This document shows positions 28,220 to 36,971 of a stretch of DNA of 42,147 bases, one piece after another. Under the pieces are notes generated by a model. That model had not been told where the DNA came from. It did not search any database and worked only from the letters and a program-made list of their open reading frames with translations. The DNA comes from Deltaproteobacteria bacterium 13_1_40CM_4_68_19 (GTDB lineage: Bacteria; Myxococcota; Myxococcia; Myxococcales; 40CM-4-68-19), in the NCBI GenBank assembly GCA_001918155.1, contig MNFJ01000115.1, forward strand, positions 1-42,147. The letters run 5' to 3'. Within the stretch, counting starts at the first letter, position 1, and every line of letters starts with the position of its first letter. Made by a program: the position numbers and the translations under genes.

Positions 28220-28930
28220 ATGCACGAACTGGTCGAGATGATGAAGACCGGCGGCGCGGTGATGGTCGTCACCAAGCTGATCATCCTCGCCGGCTCCGTC
28301 GCGGCGGTGATCATCGGCATCGAGCGCTCGATGTTCCTGCGCGGGTTCTCGGCAAAGGCGCGCGAGCTGCACGAGCAGATCATCCGCGCGCTGCTGCGCG
28401 GCGATGCTGCCATCGCCCTCCATGAGTCCGATCGCTCCCACATCGCGACCGTCGCGCTCTACCGGGCAGCGTTCGACCGGGCGAACCGGCAGGAGCGGAT
28501 CGCGGATGCGGTCGATCGCGCCCGCCGCGAGGTGATCCAGGCGCTCCGCGCTCCCCTCTGGGTGCTCGGCACGCTTGGAGCCGTGATGCCGTTCGTCGGC
28601 CTCTTCGGGACTGTCGTGGGCATCCTCGGATCGTTCCGGCAGATCAGCCTCACCGGCCAGAGCGGATTTGCGGTGGTGGCGCCGGCGATCTCGGAAGCCC
28701 TGATCACCACGGCGGGCGGCATCGCGGTGGCGGTCGAAGCCGTCATCCTCTTCAACGTCTTCCAGGCGCGGATCTCCAGGGAGGCGTTCGACCTCACGCT
28801 GCGCGCCGACGAGCTCACCGAGGTGGTGATGGACCACGCCGGTGAGATCTCCGCCGCCATGCAGGCGCCCCGCTCGGCTCCCGCGCCGCACCTGGAGGCG
28901 CGCGCGGCCGTCGCCCAAGGGCACGCCTAG
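28220..28930 (+). CDS. exbB: MotA/TolQ/ExbB proton channel family protein
   Basis: 236 residues with three membrane segments: one near the N-terminus (KLIILAGSVAAVIIGIE) and two after residue 115 (LGAVMPFVGLFGTVVGILGSF and ISEALITTAGGIAVAVEAVIL). The last two hold the glycine-rich GLFGTVVGI and the TTAGG motif of the proton pathway. With the ExbD protein it forms a proton-driven engine that energises an outer-membrane partner through TonB or a TolA-like protein. Neither partner is encoded here. The stop codon directly abuts the exbD start. It might equally be a TolQ or AglR-type motor; myxobacteria have several such sets. Confidence 0.88.
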   Translation: MHELVEMMKTGGAVMVVTKLIILAGSVAAVIIGIERSMFLRGFSAKARELHEQIIRALLRGDAAIALHESDRSHIATVALYRAAFDRANRQERIADAVDRARREVIQALRAPLWVLGTLGAVMPFVGLFGTVVGILGSFRQISLTGQSGFAVVAPAISEALITTAGGIAVAVEAVILFNVFQARISREAFDLTLRADELTEVVMDHAGEISAAMQAPRSAPAPHLEARAAVAQGHA

Positions 28931-29386
28931 ATGGCCATCTCGGGACTTGGCCGCTCGAGCCACCACGACGAGGAGGAGTTCGGGCCTTCGGTCTTCAGCG
29001 ACATCAACATCACGCCGCTCACGGACATCTTCCTCGTGCTGCTGATCATCTTCATGGTCGGCAGCAGCATCGTGGTGGAGCAGGCGCAGGGCGGGGGGAC
29101 CGGCGTGCGCGTCGACCTTCCCAAGGGCGCGGCGAAGGAGCTGCAGGTCCAGGCTCGCGACTTTCCCGTCGCGGTGCTGAAGGACGGGACGGTGGTGACG
29201 GAGGGGAAGGCGATCGATCTCGATTCGCTGCGGGAGAGGTTCCAAAAGCTCGTGCGCGACGCGCCGGAGGCGCAGGTGATCATCCAGGCGGACGCGGGGG
29301 TGTCGCACGGGCGGGTCGTGGAAGTCATGGAGGTCGCGAAGGTCGTGGGAGTGCAGAGACTGGCGATCGCCACCGAGGCGCAGTAG
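28931..29386 (+). CDS. exbD: ExbD/TolR family biopolymer transport protein
   Basis: 151 residues. A short cytoplasmic segment leads to INITPLTDIFLVLLIIFMVG, the single membrane helix with the conserved protonatable aspartate, followed by a periplasmic domain of about 95 residues ending in VIIQADAGVSHGRVVEVME, typical of ExbD/TolR. It works with the upstream ExbB homologue. There is no base between the ExbB stop and this ATG. It ends only 4 bases from the convergent glycosyltransferase gene, so termination must occur within that gene or be Rho-dependent. Confidence 0.9.
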   Translation: MAISGLGRSSHHDEEEFGPSVFSDINITPLTDIFLVLLIIFMVGSSIVVEQAQGGGTGVRVDLPKGAAKELQVQARDFPVAVLKDGTVVTEGKAIDLDSLRERFQKLVRDAPEAQVIIQADAGVSHGRVVEVMEVAKVVGVQRLAIATEAQ

Positions 29387-29390
29387 GGTC

Positions 29391-30488
29391 CTAACCCTCT
29401 TCCTCCGCGGGGATGCCGCGTGTCGCGGAGTCGAGGACGGATTCGAGCTTGGAGAGGAGATCTTCGTTGCCGTCCTGGGAGTAGCGGGAAAGATTGGACT
29501 CGAATTCGGGGATGCGGCGGAGGAATTCGGCGAGCCTGGGCTCCGTGATCTCCTCGGCGCAGAGACCGTAGCCCTCTTTTTCCAGATAGCGCGCGTTCAG
29601 GATCTGCTCGAACTGCTTTGCGACGGGCTCCGCCAGCAGGGGCTTGTGCAGGTAGACCGCTTCTCCCATCAGGGTGAATCCGCCGTTTGCGATGACGCCG
29701 CGGGCGGTGCGCAGATCTTCGATGAAGGCGGGCTCGCTGAACGGCTTGTAGATGAGGTTGCCGTCGCGCTCTTCCGCCTGAAGCTCGCGACGCAGCCCGT
29801 ACACACGGCACTCCAGCCCGGTCTGCTTCAGCATCTCGGGAAGCCGCTGGTTGGTGGTGTACGTCTGGTAGACGAGCAGGTGCGATCCCTGCTCGCTCCC
29901 GGCGGCGAGAATCTCCGGCCGCAGGACCGGCGGGTGGAGCGAGGTCCGCTTCTTGCGGATCGGCGGGCGGAAGAAAGTGGTGATCAGGTAGTGGTACGCG
30001 CCGGGCACCTTCGCCTTGATGATCCCCTTGGCGATCTGGAAGGAAGCCTCATGCCCCGCGATCATCTCCTTGTCGTGCCGGCAGCGGTTGACGATCTGCA
30101 TGTTGTCGACCGAGATCACGGGGACGCCATGGTTCACGGCGTACAGGTAGCTCCAGCTCTCGAAGTCGCTGATCACCGCGTCGGGACGGAAGCTCTCCGC
30201 GATCTCGAAGTAGGTCTTGATGTTCTGCGGCCATCCGCCGGTGAGGGCGCCCTTCACGTTCTCGAGGAGCGTGCGGAAGTTCCGCACTTCGTTGTCTTCG
30301 GTGACGATGGTGAAACCCCAGATCTTCTTCACTTGAAGATGGTCGCTGGCCCGCTTCGCCAGGTAGTCGTGGGCGCGGCCGGAGACCACCACCTGCACGT
30401 CGTGCCGCTGCACCAGCTCGTCGAGGACGACGCGAGAGCGGATGGCGTGTCCCATGCCCTCGCCGACCACGCCATAGAGGATCCGCAT
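29391..30488 (-). CDS. MJ1255/VC2487-type glycosyltransferase (GT-B fold)
   Basis: 365 residues starting MRILYGVVGEGMGHAIRS, the MurG-like N-terminal loop of a small glycosyltransferase family known from archaea and bacteria by MJ1255 and VC2487. The donor-binding half has ARGVIANGGFTLMGEAVYL and KPLLAEPVAKQFEQILNARY. The acceptor is unknown in this family. The ATG at 30488 is the first that precedes the conserved loop; the longer track start is inside deoA. It follows deoA by 13 bases on the same strand and may be co-transcribed, although its function has no obvious link to nucleosides. It is a ninth glycan gene in the window but not part of the pilus block. Confidence 0.83.
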   Translation of the reverse strand: MRILYGVVGEGMGHAIRSRVVLDELVQRHDVQVVVSGRAHDYLAKRASDHLQVKKIWGFTIVTEDNEVRNFRTLLENVKGALTGGWPQNIKTYFEIAESFRPDAVISDFESWSYLYAVNHGVPVISVDNMQIVNRCRHDKEMIAGHEASFQIAKGIIKAKVPGAYHYLITTFFRPPIRKKRTSLHPPVLRPEILAAGSEQGSHLLVYQTYTTNQRLPEMLKQTGLECRVYGLRRELQAEERDGNLIYKPFSEPAFIEDLRTARGVIANGGFTLMGEAVYLHKPLLAEPVAKQFEQILNARYLEKEGYGLCAEEITEPRLAEFLRRIPEFESNLSRYSQDGNEDLLSKLESVLDSATRGIPAEEEG

Positions 30489-30501
30489 GCGCGCCACTCT
30501 C

Positions 30502-31803
30502 CTACGCGATTCGCTCCAGGACCAGGGGGCGCTCGCCAGGCTCCGCGCCGATGGCCACGGCGGCGCGCAGGCGGCCCTCGCCGGCATCCAGGCGCGCCGC
30601 GGTCTTGGCGTGCAGCTCGGCGAGCACCTCTCCGGCAACCACTTCGTCCCCGACGCGCTTGCGCAGCAGCAGCCCCGCCGCGGGATCGACGGCGTCCTCC
30701 TTGCGTGCGCGGCCGGCGCCGAGCTCGACGGCGGCGAGACCGACCAGCTCCGCATCGAGCGCGCCGAGCACGCCCGACCGGTCCGCGATCACTTCACGAC
30801 GCAGTCGCGGCTGTGGCAGGCGCGAGGGATCGTCGGCGACGCGCGGATCGCCGCCCTGCGCTTCGATCAGTTGGGCAAACCGGCGCAGGGCGCTTCCATC
30901 GGCGAGCGATGCCTCCAGGCGCGTGCGAGCGACGCGCGCGTCGGCGACCCCACCGAGCCGCAACATCTCGACGCCGAGCAGCAGCGTCAGCTCCCGGACG
31001 TCGTCGGGGCCCCCGCCGCGCAGGACGTCGATCGATTCGCGCACCTCGACGGCATTTCCCACCGCGCTGCCGAGCGGCGCGTCCATGCGCGAGAGCAACG
31101 CGACACAGTCGCGCCCCACCGCCCTGCAGAGGTCGACCATGGTTCGCGCGAGGAGCCGGGCGTCCTGCGTCGTCTTCATGAATGCGCCCCGCCCGACCTT
31201 CACGTCGAGCACCAGCGCATCGATCCCTTCCGCCAGTTTCTTGCTCAGGATGCTGGAGGCGATCAACGGCACCGATTCCACGGTCGCCGTCGCATCGCGC
31301 AGCGCGTACAGCTTGCGATCGGCCGGCGCGATCTCGGCGGTCTGGCCGATCAGGCACACCCCGAGCCGGTCCACCAGCTCGGCGAACCGCGCGGCCGGCA
31401 GATCGACGCGGAACCCGGGGATGCTCTCCAGCTTGTCCAGTGTGCCGCCGGTGTGTCCGAGCCCTCTGCCCGACACCATCGGAACGCGCACGCCACAGAC
31501 GGCGACGAGCGGCGCGAGCGGAAGCGAGATCTTGTCGCCCACGCCGCCGGTGGAATGCTTGTCGACCTTGCGCCCCTCGATGCGCGACAGATCGAGCACC
31601 TCCCCGGAGTGCAACATGGCGTCGAGCCAGTGCGGCAGCTCGGCGCGCAGATCCATCCCGCGGAAGAAGACCGCCATGAGGAACGCCGCGAGCTGCTCGT
31701 CCGCGATCTCCCCGTTGGTGGCTCCGCGGACGATGAACCGGAGCTCCTCCGGGCTGAGAACGCCGCCATCGCGCTTCTTGCGGATCAGGTCGTAAGCGCG
31801 CAT
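30502..31803 (-). CDS. deoA: Thymidine / pyrimidine-nucleoside phosphorylase
   Basis: 433 residues starting [20 protein letters not shown], the normal beginning of the family, with AAAGG upstream of the ATG at 31803. The track adds 104 residues from the opposite-strand gene. [20 protein letters not shown] binds phosphate, and [20 protein letters not shown] is the phosphorylase signature. It releases uracil or thymine and gives (deoxy)ribose 1-phosphate, joining PunA, DeoB and DeoC in one catabolic route. Sequence alone does not settle whether it prefers thymidine or also accepts uridine. Its ATG lies only about 50 bases from the divergent DUF255 gene. Confidence 0.93.
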   Translation of the reverse strand: MRAYDLIRKKRDGGVLSPEELRFIVRGATNGEIADEQLAAFLMAVFFRGMDLRAELPHWLDAMLHSGEVLDLSRIEGRKVDKHSTGGVGDKISLPLAPLVAVCGVRVPMVSGRGLGHTGGTLDKLESIPGFRVDLPAARFAELVDRLGVCLIGQTAEIAPADRKLYALRDATATVESVPLIASSILSKKLAEGIDALVLDVKVGRGAFMKTTQDARLLARTMVDLCRAVGRDCVALLSRMDAPLGSAVGNAVEVRESIDVLRGGGPDDVRELTLLLGVEMLRLGGVADARVARTRLEASLADGSALRRFAQLIEAQGGDPRVADDPSRLPQPRLRREVIADRSGVLGALDAELVGLAAVELGAGRARKEDAVDPAAGLLLRKRVGDEVVAGEVLAELHAKTAARLDAGEGRLRAAVAIGAEPGERPLVLERIA

Positions 31804-31855
31804 GAAGCCTTTTAGCCGGTTTCCACCCTGGTGCGGGAGGGATACAACACCGTCC

Positions 31856-34000
31856 GTGAACATCGAGCCAGGACCCGGGGCGCAGGCCTTTTCCCACGAG
31901 CTGGCTGCGCGCCTGCAGGAAGCGATCGGGAGGCGGAAAGAGTTCCGCACGCACCATCTGCGCGAGGACGGCACTCCGCGGTGGACCAACCGCCTCGCGC
32001 TCGAGAGCTCGCCGTACCTGCTCCAGCACGCGCACAATCCCGTCGATTGGCGCCCGTGGGGCGACGACGCGTTCGCGGAGGCGCGCGCGCTCGATCGGAC
32101 CGTCTTCCTCAGCATCGGCTACGCCACCTGCCACTGGTGTCACGTGATGGAGGAGGAGTCGTTCGAGGCAGAGGACATCGCCCGCATGCTGAACGAGCGG
32201 TTCATCCCGGTGAAGGTCGATCGCGAAGAGCGCCCGGACGTCGATGCCATCTACATGCAAGCGGTTCAGATGCTCACGCAGCAGGGCGGCTGGCCGATGA
32301 GCGTGTTCCTCACGCCGGATCGCAAGCCGTTCTTCGCAGGCACCTACTTCCCGGCCCGGGACGGACAGCGGGGCGCCCGGGTCGGATTCGCCACCCTCCT
32401 GCTCGAGCTCGACCGTGTCTGGCGGGAGGAGCGCAGCCGCGCGACGCATTCCGCGGAGCAGATCGCCCAGGCGGTGCAGCAAAGCCTCGCGGCGGACGCG
32501 TCCACCGGGCTGCCCGAGCTGCACGTGCTCCACGGCGCGATGAGCTACTACGCGCAGGTGTTCGATGCCCGCGAGGGAGGCATCCGGCGCGCGCCGAAGT
32601 TCCCCTCCACCATGAACGTTCGCTTCCTCCTCCGCTACTGGAAGCGCACGGGGGACGAGCAAGCGTTGGCGATGGCGCGGCTCACGCTGGAGAAGATGGC
32701 GCTCGGGGGCATCTACGACCAGGTGGGCGGCGGGTTCCATCGCTACTCCACCGATGCGCGGTGGCTCGTCCCCCATTTCGAGAAGATGCTATACGACAAC
32801 GCGCTCTTGACGCTGGCGTACACCGAGGGCTGGCAAGCGACGCGGGAGCCGTTCTTCCAGCGGATCGCCAGCGAGGTGCTCGATTACGTCGTGCGCGAGA
32901 TGACGGATGCCTCGGGCGCATTCTGGTCGGCGACCGACGCCGACAGCGAAGGCGAGGAGGGGACGTTCTTCGTCTGGACCCCTGCGCAGCTTCGCGAAGC
33001 GCTCGGCGACGCGGACGGCAAGAGGGCGGCGGAGCTGTTCCGCGCCACCGACGAAGGCAACTTCGAGGGAAGCAACGTGCTTTCGCTGGCGCGCGTCCCG
33101 GACCGCGACGAGCTGGCGTTCCTGCAGCAGATCCGGCCGAAGCTGTATGCGGCCCGCGCGCGCCGTCCTCCGCCGCTGACCGACACGAAGATCCTGACCG
33201 CCTGGAACGGCCTGATGATCTCCGCCTTCGCCCGCGCCGGTCTCGCCTTCGCGCGCGAAGATTACCTCGAGCGCGCCGCGCGCGCCGCAGATGCGCTGTT
33301 GCGGATGCACGAAAGCGGCGGCGTCCTGCGCCGCACCGGCCGCCACCCGGGCATGCTCGAGGATCATGCTTTTTTCGCGGCCGGCCTGGTGGACTTGTTC
33401 GAGGCCACCGGCGAGGGTCGTTGGCTCGCGGCGGCGCGCAGTCTACACGACGCGCTCGCGCAGCGGTTCGCGCATCCGGACGGCGGGTTCTTCCGGACGC
33501 CGGCGGAGCACGAGGCGCTGCTGGCGCGCGAGAAGCCGGCGTACGATGGCGCGGAACCCACGGGCAACTCGGTCGCCGCCCTCACCCTGCTCCGCCTCGA
33601 GGCGCTGACCGGCGAGGCGGGTTGGCGCGAGCAGGCGGAGAAGCTGCTGCGTTCGTTCGGGTCGTTGCTCGCGGGCGCGCCCGCCGCGCTCGGCGAGATG
33701 CTGCTGGCGGTCGACTTCCTCCTCGCCGAGCCGGGCGAAGTGGTGCTGGTCCGGCCGGCGCAGGGGAACGACCGGGACCTGCTCGATGTCGTCCGGACGC
33801 GGTTCGCGCCCTGGCAGGTGCTCATCCGTCACCAGCAGGGTTCAACGCCAGTGACGCCACTGGCGCAGGACCGGCCCGCGCAGAAGGAAAAGACGACGGC
33901 GTACGTCTGCGTGCGAGGGGCCTGCCAGCTGCCGGTGACGGAGCCGGAGCCGTTCGCCGCCCTGCTCGATCGCATCCCCCGAGGGACGGCCGCATCCTAG
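31856..34000 (+). CDS. DUF255 / thioredoxin-domain protein (YyaL/SSP411 family)
   Basis: About 714 residues. An N-terminal thioredoxin fold carries the active-site-like [13 protein letters not shown] within [13 protein letters not shown], preceded by [21 protein letters not shown], the family hallmark. The remaining 500 residues form an alpha/alpha six-hairpin glycosidase-like barrel ([42 protein letters not shown]). Its biochemical role is not established in any organism I know. I favour the GTG at 31856, which has GGGAGGG upstream, over the track's ATG at 31802: that ATG would share the four bases CATG with the deoA start and adds atypical residues. Full length for the family. Confidence 0.87.
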   Translation: MNIEPGPGAQAFSHELAARLQEAIGRRKEFRTHHLREDGTPRWTNRLALESSPYLLQHAHNPVDWRPWGDDAFAEARALDRTVFLSIGYATCHWCHVMEEESFEAEDIARMLNERFIPVKVDREERPDVDAIYMQAVQMLTQQGGWPMSVFLTPDRKPFFAGTYFPARDGQRGARVGFATLLLELDRVWREERSRATHSAEQIAQAVQQSLAADASTGLPELHVLHGAMSYYAQVFDAREGGIRRAPKFPSTMNVRFLLRYWKRTGDEQALAMARLTLEKMALGGIYDQVGGGFHRYSTDARWLVPHFEKMLYDNALLTLAYTEGWQATREPFFQRIASEVLDYVVREMTDASGAFWSATDADSEGEEGTFFVWTPAQLREALGDADGKRAAELFRATDEGNFEGSNVLSLARVPDRDELAFLQQIRPKLYAARARRPPPLTDTKILTAWNGLMISAFARAGLAFAREDYLERAARAADALLRMHESGGVLRRTGRHPGMLEDHAFFAAGLVDLFEATGEGRWLAAARSLHDALAQRFAHPDGGFFRTPAEHEALLAREKPAYDGAEPTGNSVAALTLLRLEALTGEAGWREQAEKLLRSFGSLLAGAPAALGEMLLAVDFLLAEPGEVVLVRPAQGNDRDLLDVVRTRFAPWQVLIRHQQGSTPVTPLAQDRPAQKEKTTAYVCVRGACQLPVTEPEPFAALLDRIPRGTAAS

Positions 34001-34004
34001 CCGC

Positions 34005-34290
34005 ATGCTGTTCGAGGCCCTGGAACTCCGGGAAGTGGTACTCCGCAACCGCATCGTCGTCTCGCCCATGTGCCAGTACTCGAGCGAGGACGGCTTCGCG
34101 AACGATTGGCATTTCGTGCACCTCGGCTCGCGCGCGGTCGGCGGCGCCGCGCTGGTGCTCACCGAAGCGAGCGCCGTGACTCCGGAAGGGCGCATCTCGC
34201 CGCAGGACCTCGGGATCTGGAAGGACGAGCACATCGCAGGGCTCGAGCGGATCGTGAAGTTCATCGACGCCGGTGCCGCGTTGATTTTCA
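34005..34290 (+). pseudogene. Truncated old-yellow-enzyme (NADH:flavin oxidoreductase) fragment
   Basis: The first 91 or so codons encode the start of an OYE barrel: MLFEALELREVVLRNRIVVS, then PMCQYSSEDGFANDWHFVHLG and GGAALVLTEASAVTPEGRIS. After KFIDAGAA the homology stops. The expected next strand with GIQLAHAGRK, and the remaining three quarters of the roughly 350-residue enzyme, are absent. The open frame continues to 35021 only as a shadow of the BMP gene. The start is 5 bases after the previous stop, so the intact gene probably once belonged to that operon. A deletion that fused the region to the BMP gene's upstream sequence is the likely cause. The endpoint is approximate. Confidence 0.82.
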
Positions 34291-34330
34291 GCATCGGGGT
34301 GGGGAAGGCCGCGTTCCGACGCCGCCCTGA

Positions 34331-34336
34331 TACAGT
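34331..34336 (+). promoter_or_regulatory. Possible -10 element for the nucleoside-transporter operon
   Basis: TACAGT (within GATACAGT) lies eight bases before the ATG at 34345 and resembles the -10 elements seen at other starts in the window. No convincing -35 or ribosome site is visible. It sits just after the break point of the OYE fragment. Confidence 0.3.
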
Positions 34337-34344
34337 GCGCGGCA

Positions 34345-35457
34345 ATGAAGCGGATTGCCCTGTGCGTTTGTTTGATCGCGCTCCTGGGCTGCAGGAAGAA
34401 GCAGGCCCCGCACACCATCGGGCTCGCAGTGGACGTCGGGGGCCGGGGCGATCAGTCGTTCAACGACGGGGCGCTGCGGGGGCTCGAGATCATGGCCGCC
34501 GGCCTGCGCTACACGGCGCGCGGCTACGAACGGCTGGGCGAAGCGGAGTACCGGGCGCTGCTGCCATCGGATCTGCGCGAGATGCCCTTCCCGCATCTTG
34601 CCATCCCCGAGCCTCTCGTTCTTTCCGGCAAGGCCCAGGAGGATTACGAGCCCAACCTGCAGCTCCTGGTCGATCAGGGGGCCGAGCTGGTGGTCGCCGT
34701 CGGTTTCATGATGGAACCGGCGACGCGCGCCGTCTCCGCGCGCAACCCGAACGCCAGATTCCTGCTCATCGACAGTCCCCTGCTGGACGCATCGGGCAGA
34801 CCGACCACCGCCCCGAACGTCCGCGCCGTCGTCTTTCGCGAGAACGAAGGAACCTTCCTCGCCGGCGTCCTCGCAGGAACGCTCACCGCGGGCAAGATCG
34901 GATTCGTCGGCGGGATGCAACTCCCGCTGATCCGGAAGTTCGAGGCCGGATTCCGCGCCGGGGTGAGGCAGGCGAATCCCTCCGCCGAGGTCCTCGTGGC
35001 GTACACCGGCACGTTCGATGACGAAAGGAAGGGAATCGAGGTAGGACACGACCTGTACCAGCGCGGCTGCGACATCGTGTTCCACGCGGCGGGTCTCGAT
35101 GGCCTCGGCGTGATCAAGGCGGCGCAACAGGCAGGCAAGCTGGTGATCGGCGTCGACAGCGACCAGTCGCACGTCGCTCCCGGGAACGTCCTCACCAGCA
35201 TGGTGAAGCACGTGGACGTCGCGGTGTACCTGGCGGTGAAAGACGTGCTGGAGAAGAAATTCTCCGGCGGCGATATCGTGCTCGGCCTGCGAGAGGGCGG
35301 AGTCGGACTCGCTCCGATCGGCGGGATGGTCCCCGCTCCGCGGCGCGAAGCGATCGTCCTCGAGCTCGAGAAGCTCCGCGCGCAGATCGTGGGAGGGCAG
35401 CTGACGGTCCCTTCCACCCTCGACGAGCTGGCGAAGTTCGTGGCGGCGCGCCCGTGA
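34345..35457 (+). CDS. BMP-family nucleoside-binding lipoprotein of an ABC importer
   Basis: 370 residues. A lipoprotein signal (IALCVCLIALLGC, cysteine 16 the likely lipid site) is followed by the BMP/PnrA fold: GRGDQSFNDGALRGLE near the start, VVAVGFMM, ENEGTFLAGVLAG, GKIGFVGGM and VIGVDSDQSHVAPGNVLTSM. This family binds nucleosides in the periplasm for an ABC importer. Between QSFND and DYEPNLQLL there are some 30 more residues than in typical members. The ABC genes follow with overlapping ends. The nucleoside phosphorylases and DeoB/DeoC encoded on both sides support a nucleoside rather than a drug or ribose substrate. Confidence 0.88.
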   Translation: MKRIALCVCLIALLGCRKKQAPHTIGLAVDVGGRGDQSFNDGALRGLEIMAAGLRYTARGYERLGEAEYRALLPSDLREMPFPHLAIPEPLVLSGKAQEDYEPNLQLLVDQGAELVVAVGFMMEPATRAVSARNPNARFLLIDSPLLDASGRPTTAPNVRAVVFRENEGTFLAGVLAGTLTAGKIGFVGGMQLPLIRKFEAGFRAGVRQANPSAEVLVAYTGTFDDERKGIEVGHDLYQRGCDIVFHAAGLDGLGVIKAAQQAGKLVIGVDSDQSHVAPGNVLTSMVKHVDVAVYLAVKDVLEKKFSGGDIVLGLREGGVGLAPIGGMVPAPRREAIVLELEKLRAQIVGGQLTVPSTLDELAKFVAARP

Positions 35458-36971
35458 ACGCGCTCGAGCTATCAGGGATCGTCAAGCGCTTCGGGCCGCT
35501 CACCGCCCTGGACGGCGTCTCGCTTGCGGTCGCGGCCGGCGAAGTCCTCGGGCTCGTCGGCGAGAACGGCGCGGGAAAATCGACGCTGGTCTCTGTGGCC
35601 TGCGGTCTCTACAGCGCCGACGGCGGCAAGGTGCGCGCGGACGGACGAGAGCTCCCGCCAGGCGATCCGCGGGCGGCCATCGATGCCGGGCTCGGCGTGG
35701 TCTACCAGCATTTCATGCTCGTGCCGCCGCTCACCGTCTGGGAGAACGTCATCCTCGGGCGCGAGCCGCGCCGGCTGGGCGCCATCGATCGGCGCCGCGC
35801 CCGCAGCCAGGTTTCCGCCGTCGCGCGCAGATCAGGCCTCTCCCTCGATGTGGATGCGCGCGCCGGCGATCTTTCCGTCGCCGCGCAGCAGCGGGTCGAG
35901 ATCGTGAAGCAGCTCTGGCGCGGCGCGCGGGTGCTCATCCTCGACGAGCCGACGGCGCTGCTCTCGCCGCAGGAGGCGGCCGCGCTGGTCGAGATCGTGC
36001 GCGCGCTGGCGGCCGAGGGTCGCGCGGTCCTCTTCGTCTCGCACAAGCTTCGTGAGGTGCTCGGGGCAGCTGATCGGATCGCGGTGATCCGGCGAGGCCG
36101 GCTGGTGCAGGTGTCGCCGCGCTCCCAGACGGACGCGCAGCAGCTCGCCGAGGCGATGACGGGCGGCGGGCGCGCCGGTGCGACCCGACCGCGGCGGCCG
36201 TCTCGCGACGGCGCAGTCGTCCTGCAAGCCCGCGAGCTCGCCGGCTTGTCGGAGCGCGGCGGACCAGGCCTGCGGGGACTGTCGCTCCATGTCCGCAGCG
36301 GCGAGATCCTGGGGGTGGCGGGCGTGGACGGCAACGGCCAGACCGAGCTCGCCGAGGTCCTGACGGGGCTGCGGCCCGTGCAGGGTGGGCTGACTCTCGA
36401 TGGCGACCCCGCTTTTCACGGCGACCCAGCGGCGGCGCGCCGCGCGGGAGTTGCCCACCTTCCCGAGGATCCCCGCCGCCGCGCGCTCTGTCTTCCGCTC
36501 AGCGTGGAGGAGAACCTGGCACTCGGGCGCCACGCGCAGGCGCCGTATGCGCTCGTCTTTCTCATCGATCGCGCTGGACGGCGCGAGATGGCGCACAAAC
36601 TGATCGAGCAATTCGACGTGCGCCCACCGGAACCGTCGGCGCGGACGGCGAACCTTTCCGGCGGGAACCAGCAGAAGCTCGTGGCCGCGCGCGAGCTCTC
36701 GGGAGGCAGTGCGCCTCGCCTGGTCGTCGCCGTCCACCCGACGCGGGGACTCGACCCGGGGGCCACCCGCCGGGTGCACGAAGCGCTGCGCGATGCGCGC
36801 GATCGGGGCGCCGCAGTCCTGATGATCTCGTTCGATCTCGACGAGCTGCGCGCCCTCTCCGATCGCATCCTGGTGCTCTTCGAAGGCCGTTCGGCCGGCG
36901 AGGCGCCGCCGGACGCGTCCGACGAGCAACTCGGCCGCATGATGCTAGGCCAGGTGCCCGCGCGTGCCTGA
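35454..36971 (+). CDS. Nucleoside ABC importer ATPase, two fused nucleotide-binding domains
   Basis: 505 residues with two ABC domains in one chain, as in NupA/YufO and RbsA. Domain 1: Walker A GENGAGKST, signature-like DLSVAAQQRVEIV, Walker B VLILDEPTALLSP. Domain 2: a degenerate Walker A GVDGNGQTE, signature NLSGGNQQKLVAAREL, Walker B-like VVAVHPTRGLDPG. In this family one site is often catalytically weak, which agrees with the altered second P-loop. The GTG at 35454 overlaps the lipoprotein stop (GTGA), and the end overlaps the first permease by 8 bases. Confidence 0.93.
   Translation: MNALELSGIVKRFGPLTALDGVSLAVAAGEVLGLVGENGAGKSTLVSVACGLYSADGGKVRADGRELPPGDPRAAIDAGLGVVYQHFMLVPPLTVWENVILGREPRRLGAIDRRRARSQVSAVARRSGLSLDVDARAGDLSVAAQQRVEIVKQLWRGARVLILDEPTALLSPQEAAALVEIVRALAAEGRAVLFVSHKLREVLGAADRIAVIRRGRLVQVSPRSQTDAQQLAEAMTGGGRAGATRPRRPSRDGAVVLQARELAGLSERGGPGLRGLSLHVRSGEILGVAGVDGNGQTELAEVLTGLRPVQGGLTLDGDPAFHGDPAAARRAGVAHLPEDPRRRALCLPLSVEENLALGRHAQAPYALVFLIDRAGRREMAHKLIEQFDVRPPEPSARTANLSGGNQQKLVAARELSGGSAPRLVVAVHPTRGLDPGATRRVHEALRDARDRGAAVLMISFDLDELRALSDRILVLFEGRSAGEAPPDASDEQLGRMMLGQVPARA

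Noticed and set aside
31802-31803. deoA and DUF255 starting on the same CATG
   Set aside because: The DUF255 start is better placed at GTG 31856 by its ribosome site and by expected protein length, so the shared-start arrangement is probably an artefact of the track.
34005-35021. A 338-residue old-yellow-enzyme fusion protein, as the ORF suggests
   Set aside because: Only the first 91 codons resemble the family; the rest is out of frame with the clearly coding BMP gene.
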